Assembly (NCBI GenBank): GCA_965262925.1
Contig: CBDHGC010000004.1
Coordinates: 2,790,001 to 2,854,000 of the forward strand
Length of the DNA stretch: 64,000 nt
Direction of reading: 5' to 3'
DNA from: WTFV01 sp965262925
Lineage (GTDB): Bacteria; Acidobacteriota; Vicinamibacteria; Vicinamibacterales; UBA8438
Below, piece by piece: positions 17,804 to 26,250 of the stretch; the first letter of the stretch is position 1, and every line of letters begins with the position of its first letter. The notes under the pieces were generated by a model. It searched no databases. It saw only the letters and a list, made by a program, of their open reading frames with translations, and was not told where the DNA came from. The position numbers and the translations under genes were made by a program.

Positions 17804-18424
17804 GTGACGAGGACCGATCTTCGAACCAAGCTCCTTGCCGACACGATTCTCGGCACCGACACGGCCTTCGATTTGATCGAGGAGATCGCCGCCATTCCCG
17901 GCGTCAAGTGGTCTCATGCGCCTTGTATCGGCTTGCGCGGCAGCATCCGCGGCGCTGTCGCGCCGATGGCCGAGCGGATCCGCGGCGCGGATCCCGAGAC
18001 GGAGGAGCCGTTCGAGTCCCCCCATGGACGGCCGGTCGCTACGCTGGAAGGAAGAGGAGCAGGCGTTGTGCCCATCGCGATACGAGAATGGCACGCGAAC
18101 AACGTCGACGACATGATGATGCTCGAGTGCGTCCACACGGAGCCGTGGGACGCGGTATTCAAAGCATGGTGGGAGAGGTTCCCCGATGCGCCCAAGAAAC
18201 CGGTAGCCTCCGCGCTCTGGCCCGTGCCCGTTCCCATGATCCCTTGGATGCTGATCATTCACGCTGCCGATGAGGCCCCGCTCGAAGGCGAGACCAGCGT
18301 CGAGCCTCACAAGACGCCGTACACCCTCGAGCAACTCCGCATCACCGTCAAGGCGCTCCATGTCTGGCTGATCGAGACGACGCAAAGCCAACCAGCTCGG
18401 ATCGACGAGCTCGAGGACCCGTAA
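17804..18424 (+). CDS. Unknown protein downstream of XRE regulator
   Basis: 206 residues if translated from the GTG at 17804 (TRTDLRTKLLADTILG...). Tryptophan-rich, with VPIAIREWHANNVDDMMMLE and PWDAVFKAWWERFPDAP and no membrane segment. No HExxH motif is present, which argues against the ImmA/IrrE partner type. The position behind an XRE protein suggests a regulated effector, but no family is recognised. An ATG at 17968 is an alternative start. Confidence 0.45.
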   Translation: MTRTDLRTKLLADTILGTDTAFDLIEEIAAIPGVKWSHAPCIGLRGSIRGAVAPMAERIRGADPETEEPFESPHGRPVATLEGRGAGVVPIAIREWHANNVDDMMMLECVHTEPWDAVFKAWWERFPDAPKKPVASALWPVPVPMIPWMLIIHAADEAPLEGETSVEPHKTPYTLEQLRITVKALHVWLIETTQSQPARIDELEDP

Positions 18425-18722
18425 GACATCGACGTGAACGGGATCACGTTGCCAAGTCGCCAGCGATGTCGACGATGGTCGGCGCGCCCCAGTCCACGGC
18501 GTGCCGGCATCTACGAGGTCGAAGACGTGACCTACGAGGTTCACCCTGCCGCCCGGTACGAACCTCCTGCCGCTCCATACCTCGCCTGCCGACAGCGAAG
18601 TCCAGCCATCGTGGAGTCGATGACGCCCCGCAGTACCGAGTCCGTCTCTGAGGCGACAGGGGATCGTCACTGTTCGTGAGCTGCACGACGCCGTGGAGCC
18701 GTGGCGCGCGGGCCGCCCGCAC
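18425..18722. other. No gene seen
   Basis: About 300 bp between the unknown gene and the permease relic. No protein, RNA or repeat is recognised. Confidence 0.4.
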
Positions 18723-19830
18723 TCAGTCGGTCCGGAGCGCCGCGACGGGATTGACTCGGCTGGCGCGGCGGGCCGGCAGGTAGGCCGCGAGCAGTGCCGC
18801 GGCGCCGAGCGCGAGCGGCACCCCGACGAACGTCAGCGGGTCGAGTGCGTCGACCTCGAACAGCAGCCCACCCAGCAGCCGGGTCGCGACGACGGCAAGC
18901 GTCAGTCCGAGCGCGCCGCCGATGACGACCAGCTGGAGGCCACCCGCGCCGAGCACCCGGACGACGCGGGAGCTGTCGGCGCCGAGCGCCATGCGGATGC
19001 CAATCTCGCCCGTCCGCCGGGCGACGCTGTAGCTGACCACGCCGTAGAGGCCGACCGCGGCCAGTGCCAGCGCCAGCACCCCGAACGCCGACAGGCGAAG
19101 GCGGAGAGCTGCTGGGGCAGCCGCATCAGCGCCAGGTGGCGGTCCATCGTCTTCGTCTCGAGGACCCATAGATCGGGATCCAGCTCGCGCCCGGCGGTCA
19201 GGAGCGCGAGTGCGACGAGGCGCGCGTCTACACGCGGCGCCTGCTGGATCGCTTCCGGGCGCTCCCCGGCGTCGAGGCGGTCGGCGCCATCAGCAACCTG
19301 CACCTGAACCCGCTCAGCACGAGCTCGAGCGAGTTCAACGTCGACGGGTTCGAGCCGCCGACAGACCACGGCGCCTTCATCGCATACCGGGCGGCGGTCG
19401 AGCCGGAGTTCTTCGAGGTGGTAGGCATCGAGATCCTCCGCGGGCGCAACTTCAACGCCGCCGACCGCCCGGATACCCAGCCCGTGGTCATCATCGGCGA
19501 GGCCATGGCCCGGCGCTGCTGGACCGACGGAGACGCCGTCGGCCGGCTGGTGTCTATCTCCCTTACTCGCAGCGGTTCACGCCGTTGCTGACCGTCGTAG
19601 CGAGGACGCCGATTCGACCCGGAGCGGGACGGCGGGCATGAACCGGTCACCGGCGTCAGGAAGGTCTCGATGGCGGTCGGCTCGCGGCCGAAGCCCGGGT
19701 CGACCGACTGCCCCTGTTGAAAAGCTGCGGAGGAAGAAGCGGGCCCCGACGAGCAGCAGCAGCGAGATCGTCAGCCTGCGTAATGACCCGCGCGTTGCGC
19801 CACCGGAGCTGACCGGGGGCTGACCGCCCC
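18723..19830 (-). pseudogene. ADOP-type MacB/FtsX permease with an internal inverted segment
   Basis: Three pieces of one permease are present. On the minus strand, 19830-19641 encode a transmembrane stretch (TISLLLLVGARFFLRSF) and the linker VDPGFGREPTAIETFLTP. On the plus strand, 19200-19640 encode the MacB periplasmic core (LLDRFRALPGVEAVGAISNL, FFEVVGIEILRGRNF, VYLPYSQRFTPLLTVVART). On the minus strand again, 19213-18723 encode ELDPDLWVLETKTMDRHLAL and the C-terminal FtsX domain (LALALAAVGLYGVVSYSVAR, PARRASRVNPVAALRTD). The normal order is linker, core, FtsX, so the core has been flipped in place. Frameshifts near 19105, 19550 and 19720 add further damage. Confidence 0.72.
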
Positions 19831-20179
19831 CGGCGGCGCTGTCGCTCCTGAGGGCGCCGGCGACGTCCGGTGAGTGCTCTGCAGCGCCGGCACCAGGCCA
19901 CGCCGGTCACCTCGCGACATTCCCTGCCGGGCTTCCCGAGCCGAGGACGGGCCGGATGCCCCACCGCCAGCCGCGCGATCGCCACCCACAGATGCATCAC
20001 CGGCAGCTGGCCGGCGGTCCCTTCACGCGCGCGGGACACCAGCGAACGTACGGCGGTCTCGGTCGTGCTGGCGTTTCGCCCGACGGCATTCCTCTTGTAC
20101 TCCACGACTCCATCGACGCAACCGCAGCGCGTTCCGCGCGCGCGGGGCCCCGACCCGCTACGTGCACCGTGCGATTCCG
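19831..20179. other. No gene seen
   Basis: GC-rich sequence between the permease relic and the duplicated CRISPR-flank block. Open frames here have no protein-like features. Confidence 0.35.
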
Positions 20180-20852
20180 GGTCCTGTCCCTCCCGGTTCT
20201 CTTCGAGCAAGTCTGTCCCATCCGCCGGTCCGGGCGTCCCATCAGCCCCCGATTCCGTTCCATCGGCGCTACCCGGTTTTCAGGATGGACGCACGTTCGC
20301 GGCGATTGGCCCGACCCGTGGACGTGGAGAACGAGGTTTCCCGGTACCCAGGCGGCACCGGCCAGAAGTTCTGTGCGGAGGTGCTGACCACGACTCGGGC
20401 CGAGTCCTAAAGCGCCACGGAATGAGACACCCGCCTGCGCCAGGGTAGCGTGCACGGTCGTCCCGGCGGCCCGCCAACCCGCGGTACCGGCCCGGGACGG
20501 GTGGTCCGTGGCGGCTCGCGCCGTCCGGAGTCGAACGCGGTGGGACGGCATCTTCGGCTGATGGGACGCTCGGGCCCCCTCGACGGGACAGCCTCATCGG
20601 AGGGCGGCTACGCGGACCAGGTGTCCCTGGGATTCCTGACCAACGTGAGCCGAGCGTCCAACCCGGCTGGCCCCATAGCCGCTGACGCCGGCATGCTCGC
20701 GGTCCCGACCCGCCATCTCAGGCGTCGTCCCGGATCGCGTCCCCGACCGCAACGGCACCCCCTGACGCTTGCCGTGCGGCGCCTCCCCGCCGGTACAGGG
20801 TGGATGTCTCGTTTCGGCCAGGTCGGTTCCCCAGCCTCGGTCTATCCCCGCG
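20180..20852. repeat. CRISPR-flank block, copy 1, ending in a truncated CRISPR repeat
   Basis: Highly similar to 25085-25699 in the same orientation, with small indels. It contains an inverted pair of a dispersed repeat (about 20213-20262 and 20550-20600). The right edge reads GGTCTATCCCCGCG (20839-20852), the first half of the repeat that starts the array at 25686; the sequence then changes to the coupling-protein relic. It was therefore once next to a CRISPR array and has been cut inside the repeat palindrome. Confidence 0.75.
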
Positions 20853-20973
20853 GACATGTTCAAGGCGAGGACCTTGCCCTCGTCGATCACCTAGTCGAGC
20901 GGCGGGAGCCGGCGCGCGACGGCGGCCGGCGAACACGGCGGCGTCGGCGGGTCCGCGGGCGAGCCGGCTTGCT
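20853..20973 (-). pseudogene. VirD4/TraG-like coupling protein relic, distal part
   Basis: Continues the frame of 23399-23720 if the IS at 20974-23398 and one target copy are removed: PPKPAREQA then GSPADPPTPP, LPPLD, an in-frame TAG, and VIDEGKVLALNMSAG. The last phrase is the typical LIExGKVxALNxP segment of conjugative coupling ATPases. The fragment ends abruptly at the CRISPR-flank block. Confidence 0.7.
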
Positions 20974-23398
20974 CTACCCTGTACCCACATTATTCGTTCT
21001 GGACAACTCCAGCACGCTCCCGCCGTCCAATGCGGTAGCCGATGGTTGCGATGGACATTCGTTCGTAACCGCGCCACATGATCTGGTGTCCGGGGGGCGG
21101 GTCGTGCGTTCGGTTCTGGTAGCCGCCGAGGATGGCGAGCAGGAGGATTGCGGCGGCGAGATGGTCAGGGGGGCGGCAGGCCGAGTTCTTCGGCATAGTC
21201 GGTCAGGAAACGCAACTCGATGTCGGTGAACAGCAACTGGGCGTCGCACCCCGGCACGTCACGACCGAGCAGGGTCATCACCATCAGGCGCCAGGCGATC
21301 ACGGTATTGATGGTGACCGCGCGTTGGAGCCGGTCGGCGGTGTGGAACGCGAGATGTTCGACTCGGCATCCGGACTTGAGCACTCGGAACAGGTCTTCGA
21401 TGCGCCAACGCCGCAGGTAGTAGCCGATGACCGCGACCGCGGTTTCGGTGCTGTCGACGTCGAGGCTGGTGAGCAGGAACCACTCGACCGCCGGCTCGCC
21501 GGGCGGCGGCGCGGTTTCGCGCACATGGACCGTGGACAGCGCCACCGGTTCGGCGCCGGCGATGGTCGGCGGCGCCACCACTTGGCGATGGCGCACCTCG
21601 GCCCGCGCCACCCGCCCGGTGCGCGCCGGGCGGGCCTGCCTGCCGCTGGATTTGCGGCGCGCGCTCAGGCGGTCGATCTCGATCTCGACGTGCCCATCGG
21701 CGGCGCCGGCGCGCATGGCGGCGAACAGCTTCGGGGCACCCTTGGCGAGACAGCGGTCATGGTGGGCGCGCACCAGCACTTCCACCCGGTTCAGACGGCG
21801 CTGCTCGTCGAACACCGCGAAGCAATCCGCCTCCCGGTCCATGACGCTGAGCACTCGGGTCTTGCGGCTCAACGCCGCCGCCGCCCGGTCGATGTCGCGC
21901 AGGCCGTCGACCCAGCGCCGCGTCTTGGGGGCCGTCTCCTGCGCCGCCGCTGGCGGTGGCTCGTCCGCCGGGCGCGCCGCGCCGCCCGGCGGCGCCTCGA
22001 AACCGCAGCGCAGCACGCCCAGCGGCAGACCCGCGCCATTGACCGCCAGGGTCAGATGCAGATGCAGGCCGAGCGTCTTCGAGGCCGTCTGGTTGCGCCC
22101 GATGATACCCAGCCCCTCGCAGTGCGGGCGCGTCGCAAAATTCAGATCCGTCCCGTCCTGGATGCACAGCACCGTGTCCTGGCCGCGCATCCGCTGCAGC
22201 GTGCGCGCCCGGTGGGGCGCGAGAATGTTCCCGGGCGTGACCGCCGACGACACCGGCTGGTCGATGAGCCGGTAGTAGCCCTTCACCGCCGCGCGGTCGT
22301 GGGACGCGTTGGCGGTAACCGCCTCTCCGGGCAACGACGCCAGCAGCCCCGCGCTCTTGACCAGACGCGCCGACAACCGCTGATCGCCCAACGGCGCCCC
22401 TCCAAACTCGTTCACCGTCCAGGCGGCGCTGTCGAGACCGTCAGCCGGCGCCAGCGCCGGCGCCGCGTCGACCCGCGCCACCCCCAACCGCCGCCGCCAG
22501 TGCGGCTCCAACTCATACATATATACCGACTTGACCGGACGAGCCCGCGCGTGGTCGCGGTCCTGGCGCCCGCGACCGGCCGTGTGCCCGACCCACACGA
22601 AGTTGGCCGCCTTGAAGCTGGCCCCGTCATGCGCGGGGCCGACGAAGGTCTCCACCAGCCACGGACGATACCGGTAGCGGGCTTCGAAATCCGCTGGCAG
22701 ACGCGCCAGCACCTGGCCCAGCACCTGGCTGGCCAGGTTGCGGCATTGCACGCCGGGGCGGATCAGGAACCGGCTCAGGCACAGCACCCGGTGCAGATGC
22801 GCTTGGCGTTGCTCATCGCTCCATCCCATCCACGCCTCGCGCGCCCGCAAATGCAACGCCGACGCCGAAAACCCGACCGCGCCGAGCACCCCGTGCGCCG
22901 AGACCACCAGATAGCGCACTTGGCAGCCCGCAAAGGTCGTCGTCCCCTGCGGATGCTCGAAGTGCAGCAAGGTATTCCACACCCGGCGCTGCCGGCCTTG
23001 CTCTACCCGCTCCAGCGACAACCCCGCGACCGCCTCCACCGTACCCGGCACCGCCGTGGCCGCCGCCACCGGCGCGTCGAAACGCTGCGGCGTGGGCGCG
23101 CCCCCGCCACCCCGTGACGCCGGCAACGCAATCCGCCCCGCCTTGTGCAGCGTGTTGAGCGCTTTGAGACAACCCGCGAGTTGGGCCGACCCGCGCGCAT
23201 CCACAAACCCGAACTCCGCGCACACCCGCCGCCCCACCGCCGCCCGGTTGTTCAGCGCCTCCTGCGCCACAATCCGATCGAGGCGAGCTTGCGACTCAGG
23301 CCCACGAAGGGTCTGTAGTATCTGGTTCTGGTGCTCCATGCCGTGACGCTACACGGCGAAAGCTGATTTGTCCAGCCCTGAATGTGGGTGCAGGGTAG
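20974..23398. mobile_element. DruA-IS4 insertion element, copy 2
   Basis: Terminal inverted repeats of 18 bp with one mismatch lie at 20974-20991 (CTACCCTGTACCCACATT) and 23381-23398. They are flanked by the 8-bp direct duplication GGCTTGCT at 20966-20973 and 23399-23406. It encodes one gene, a DruA-IS4 fusion on the minus strand. The target was a coupling-protein gene whose two halves read through once the element is removed. Confidence 0.92.
21165..23339 (-). CDS. DruA (DUF4338)-IS4 transposase fusion
   Basis: 724 residues, the same architecture as 5940-8291 with clearly diverged sequence. DUF4338/DruA signatures occupy about 125-275: VRYLVVSAHGVLGAVGF, REAWMGWSDEQRQAHLHRVL, NLASQVLGQVLARLP, YRYRPWLVETFV and NFVWVGHTAGRGRQDRDHAR. 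The IS4/Tn5 DDE part occupies about 300-715: CIQDGTDLNF (first D), VMDREADCF (second D) and YLRRWRIEDLFRVLKSG (E). Start ATG at 23339, 42 bp inside the right inverted repeat. It appears intact. Confidence 0.9.
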   Translation of the reverse strand: MEHQNQILQTLRGPESQARLDRIVAQEALNNRAAVGRRVCAEFGFVDARGSAQLAGCLKALNTLHKAGRIALPASRGGGGAPTPQRFDAPVAAATAVPGTVEAVAGLSLERVEQGRQRRVWNTLLHFEHPQGTTTFAGCQVRYLVVSAHGVLGAVGFSASALHLRAREAWMGWSDEQRQAHLHRVLCLSRFLIRPGVQCRNLASQVLGQVLARLPADFEARYRYRPWLVETFVGPAHDGASFKAANFVWVGHTAGRGRQDRDHARARPVKSVYMYELEPHWRRRLGVARVDAAPALAPADGLDSAAWTVNEFGGAPLGDQRLSARLVKSAGLLASLPGEAVTANASHDRAAVKGYYRLIDQPVSSAVTPGNILAPHRARTLQRMRGQDTVLCIQDGTDLNFATRPHCEGLGIIGRNQTASKTLGLHLHLTLAVNGAGLPLGVLRCGFEAPPGGAARPADEPPPAAAQETAPKTRRWVDGLRDIDRAAAALSRKTRVLSVMDREADCFAVFDEQRRLNRVEVLVRAHHDRCLAKGAPKLFAAMRAGAADGHVEIEIDRLSARRKSSGRQARPARTGRVARAEVRHRQVVAPPTIAGAEPVALSTVHVRETAPPPGEPAVEWFLLTSLDVDSTETAVAVIGYYLRRWRIEDLFRVLKSGCRVEHLAFHTADRLQRAVTINTVIAWRLMVMTLLGRDVPGCDAQLLFTDIELRFLTDYAEELGLPPP

Positions 23399-23720
23399 GG
23401 CTTGCTCCCTTGCCGGCTTCGGCGGGCAGAACGTCGCGGCGACGTCGGGCAGGTCGAAGACCGAGAGGAAGACGCTGAGGCCCTCGATGATGCTGGAGCG
23501 CAGCTTCGGGTCGATGGTGAGCCAGGCGGCTCGACCAGCGCCTCGACTTCGGCGATCTTCCGCTCGATCCGCTCCGGGTCGAGCGTCGAGCGGTAGACCT
23601 CGCGCAGCGTCACCCAGCGGTCCGGCGACATCCGGTGCGGCTCGATGATCCAGCGCACCAAGTTCACGTAGGCCTGCTGCCACGTCCTCGGCCTGCTCGG
23701 CGTAGGCGGCGTTCGCCACC
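23399..23720 (-). pseudogene. VirD4/TraG-like coupling protein relic, proximal part
   Basis: Reads, across one or two frameshifts, QAYVNLVRWIIEPHRMSPDR, WVTLREVYRSTLDPERIERK, then DPKLRSSIIEGLSVFLSVFD and FCPPKPAREQA. This order matches type IV secretion coupling ATPases (VirD4/TraG family) just before their conserved KVxALN segment, which is at 20853-20973. The DruA-IS4 element interrupts it with an 8-bp duplication. Walker motifs are not in the window. Confidence 0.7.
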
Positions 23721-23734
23721 TCCGGCGTCAGGAA

Positions 23735-24048
23735 TCAGACAGACCGCTCCCGGTACTCGCGGATCGTGCCCCGCCGCCGCGAGTAGTGGTCGACGACGAA
23801 GCGGTGCAGGAAGCACCCCGTGGTCGGGTCGAGCGGGTCGGCCTGAGCCTCCATCGCCTCGTAGGCCACCGCCGCGGGCCGGCCGACCTCGTCGACGCGC
23901 ACGACTGTTGCGGCGTCCACGCGAGGCGCAACAGCGCGACGGCCGGAACCAGGATCACCAGCGACAGCGCCCCGTCACCACGCGCAGATGCCCCGCCGCG
24001 TGCATCTGCGCCCCCCCAGATCTCCGCCGACTCCTGCGCCGCCATCAC
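23735..24048 (-). pseudogene. Possible VirB8/TrbF-like conjugation protein, broken
   Basis: Two frames in succession: an N-terminal part with a transmembrane stretch (GALSLVILVPAVALLRLA), then VVRVDEVGRPAAVAYEAMEA and CFLHRFVVDHYSRRRGTIRE. A single TM helix followed by V-x-VDExG and a FxxxFVxDxxSRR region resembles VirB8/TrbF periplasmic proteins. The assignment is weak. It fits the adjacent coupling-protein relic. Confidence 0.35.
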
Positions 24049-24480
24049 ACTCCTCCCGTCACTGCCACGCGCGCCACCGCCGCCGTCTGCACCGCGCTGG
24101 TCGACGCCCCCGAGCCGATGTTACCGCCGCCCGAGACGAGTATCTGCGTCAGCTCGCCGACCTTGAGCGTCGCCAGACCGGTCGCCGTGATGGTGACCAG
24201 CGACCACCGCCACGCCGTCATGATCCCGGTCGGCCCCGCCCACTCCACGCCGGCCGCCATGTCGCCCGTCCAGCCCTGAACGACGAACGGCCCCCAGCTC
24301 GGTGATGACGCGGAAGATCGCGCCGGCCACCGCCCGTAGAGCGAGTAGACGAGCACGGTCCAGCACCAGCCCCAGAAGAGGAACGAGAGCTGCAAGAAGA
24401 CCATCCACGGGATGAAGACTGATCCGCCAACCGTCCGCAGTCGGCTCAGATAGTCCTGCACCTCTCCCGTCCGGCAGCGT
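24045..24480 (-). pseudogene. Membrane protein relic, possibly VirB6/TrbL-like
   Basis: Hydrophobic segments PWMVFLQLSFLFWGWCWTVL, then WRWSLVTITATGLATLKVGE and a Gly/Ser/Thr/Ala-rich C-terminus (ILVSGGGNIGSGASTSAVQT). The frame changes around 24320. It overlaps the next gene downstream. Polytopic proteins with Ser/Gly-rich tails occur in conjugation systems, but no specific motif proves this. Confidence 0.35.
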
Positions 24481-24703
24481 GGCGGATCGTCAGGATGAGT
24501 CCCCGCGAGATGAGCGCGGATCACCTCTGGTCGCTCACGATCCCGGTCGCGTCCACCGACCCGAAATTGACACCCAAAGTGACACCCTACGGAGCGGACG
24601 CCCGTGCGATTCCTGAACACCCCTGGAAGCGAACGTCCGCGATTCCCTCAGCAAAAATGCACCGTTGGACGCCATCGGACGCTGTCGGAACGGCGGGAAC
24701 CGA

Positions 24704-24749
24704 CCTTTCAATCAGGGTGCCGCTGGTTCGATCCCAGCGCGGCCCACCA
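24704..24749 (+). tRNA. 3' half of a tRNA gene (likely attachment-site remnant)
   Basis: The sequence has a T-arm with five-pair stem and canonical loop (GCTGGTTCGATCCCAGC), then a 7-nt acceptor strand GCGGCCC, discriminator A and encoded CCA at 24747-24749. The 5' half with GGGCCGC and the D-arm is not found upstream, so the gene is incomplete. Homology from the anticodon loop to CCA is the usual span left by tyrosine integrases at att sites. The anticodon cannot be fixed because the upstream stem does not pair. Confidence 0.65.
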
Positions 24750-24939
24750 ATAGAATCAACAACTTACAGGGCTTCCGGGCTGCGGCAAGTTGGCTTGTGT
24801 CAGCACTATGTCAGCACGGGAGGACTATTTGTCGGGCCGCCCTATCAGCGCACCCGCGCAACAGTCCTTGGTCCTCTGAGGACGCGAGTTCATCAAGGCC
24901 GTCCGCGGCATAACCGCCGATGCGCCGCCGCTCGTCCGC

Positions 24940-25090
24940 ACTGACGCGGCCGGGAGCGGGGCCTTGCTCAGCCTTAGCGTCAACGTCTCCCCTTCGTCTT
25001 CCAGCGAGTCGTCGGTGATCGGCACCGACACCGTCTTCGACCCATCCCCCGCCGCGAAGGTCAGCGTCCCGCTGGTTGTGGTGTAGTCCG
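24940..25090 (-). pseudogene. Calx-beta domain fragment
   Basis: Reads SDYTTTSGTLTFAAGDGSKT, VSVPITDDSLEDEGETLTLR and LS, the characteristic second half of a Calx-beta repeat as found in large surface or adhesion proteins. Both ends are lost, one of them at the repeat block starting near 25085. Confidence 0.75.
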
Positions 25091-25685
25091 ACCCGGTTCT
25101 CTTCGAGCAAGTCTGTCCCATCCGCCGGTTCGGGCGTCCCATCAGCCCCGGATCCCCTTCTATCAGCGCTACCCGTTTTTCAGGATGGACGCACCGTTCG
25201 CGGCGATTGGCCCGAACCCCTGGACGTGGAGAACGAGGTTTCCCGGTCCAGGCGGCACCGGCCAGAAGTTCTGTGCGGAGGTGCTGACCACGACTCGGGC
25301 CGAGACACCCGCCTGCGCCAGGGTAGCCGCCAGCCCACGGTATCGGCCCGGGATGGGTGGCGGTTCCCGCCGTCCGAAGTCGAACGCGGTGGGACGGCGT
25401 CTTCGGCTGATGGGACGCTCGGGCCCCTTCGACGGGACAGCCTCATCGGAGGGCGGCTACGCGGACCAAGCGTCCCTGGGATTCCTGACCAACGTGAGCC
25501 GAGCGTCCAACTCGGCTGGCCCCATAGCCGCCGACGCCGGCATGCTCGCGGTCCAGACCCGAGATCTCAGGCGTCGTGCCGGATCGCGGCCCCGACCGCA
25601 ACGGCACCCTGATGCTTGCCGTGCGGCGCCTCCCCGCCGGTGCAGGGTGAATGTCTCGTTTCGGCCAGGTCGGTTCCCCGGCCGG
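25085..25685. repeat. CRISPR-flank block, copy 2
   Basis: Second copy of the block at 20180-20852, here still joined to the CRISPR repeats at 25686. It contains TCTGTCCCATCCGCCGG ... GTCCCATCAGCC near 25105 and its inverted relative near 25400. No gene is recognised; conserved-looking frames are short and lack starts. Confidence 0.7.
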
Positions 25686-25892
25686 GGTCCATCCCCGCGC
25701 GCGCGGGGCAGCCCGGAACTGCGCGCGGACGCTGACAAGCGGACAGGGTCCATCCCCGCGCGCGCGGGGCAGCCCGTCGATGGGTTTCTTGGACATCACC
25801 ATCATTGGGTTCATCTCCGCGCGTGCGGCGCAGCCGCATTGAGCCCTATATGGGCGGTTCGCAGGTTCATTCCCGCGCGTGCGGCGCAGTCC
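25686..25892. CRISPR. Degenerate type I-E-like CRISPR array, 4 repeats
   Basis: Four 29-nt repeats lie at 25686-25714, 25747-25775, 25808-25836 and 25864-25892, with spacers of 32, 32 and 27 nt. The repeat core (GGTYCATCCCCGCGCG/T...GCGGGGC) is the reverse complement of the type I-E consensus, so the array would be transcribed on the minus strand. Repeats 1 and 2 are identical; 3 and 4 have several substitutions. No cas gene is in the window. Confidence 0.82.
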
Positions 25893-25946
25893 CGTAAGGC
25901 CGGTGGTCTATTCACTGCGGTCACTGCGGTCCCCGCGCCGCCGCAC

Positions 25947-26249
25947 CTACGGTGCGGCGAGCCGCCGGTAGCCGGCGACCTGCTCGCGGATGCAGCGGCT
26001 GCGGGCAGCGTAGTCCTCGGCCTCGGTGCGCTCGGCGCACCAGCCGGCGATCCGCTCGCGCGGGATCGCCCCCTCGGCGCGTACCCGGTGGGCGACGTTG
26101 AGCACCGCGTACACGGTCCCAAGCAGGAAGAGCACCAGTAGCGCCGACACGGTGGCGCGGTGCACCGGGGCACCGGCGTCGAAAAGGCCGGCCGCCAGAC
26201 AGGCGGTGACGGCCGCGAAGAGCAGGACGAGCACCTCGAGGGGCATCAC
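25947..26249 (-). CDS. Small two-helix membrane protein
   Basis: 99-100 residues (start GTG 26249 or ATG 26246). Two hydrophobic helices (VLVLLFAAVTACLAAGLFDA and ATVSALLVLFLLGTVYAVLN) are followed by a charged cytoplasmic-type tail (AEDYAARSRCIREQVAGYRR). The start is next to the stop of the MNT-HEPN gene, so the two are likely co-transcribed. Holin-like proteins have this layout, but no family is certain. Confidence 0.55.
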   Translation of the reverse strand: MMPLEVLVLLFAAVTACLAAGLFDAGAPVHRATVSALLVLFLLGTVYAVLNVAHRVRAEGAIPRERIAGWCAERTEAEDYAARSRCIREQVAGYRRLAAP

Positions 26250-26250
26250 A

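Noticed and set aside
19656..20210. 184-codon minus-strand frame after the permease relic
   Set aside because: The permease signatures here lie in different frames; this frame has no recognisable features.
20295..20410. Possible protein-coding frame in the CRISPR-flank block (DVENEVSRYPGGTGQKF...)
   Set aside because: Short, without a start; the reading frame is not preserved in the second copy, where a deletion shifts it.
21132..23117. 661-codon frame antisense to DruA-IS4 copy 2 (and a similar 501-codon frame antisense to copy 1)
   Set aside because: Shadow of a recognised gene; repetitive Arg/His-rich sequence with no domain.
24833..24839. GGGCCGC, complementary to the acceptor strand of the half tRNA, as a possible displaced 5' end
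   Set aside because: It lies downstream of the 3' half and is not followed by a D-arm, so the 7-nt match is probably chance.
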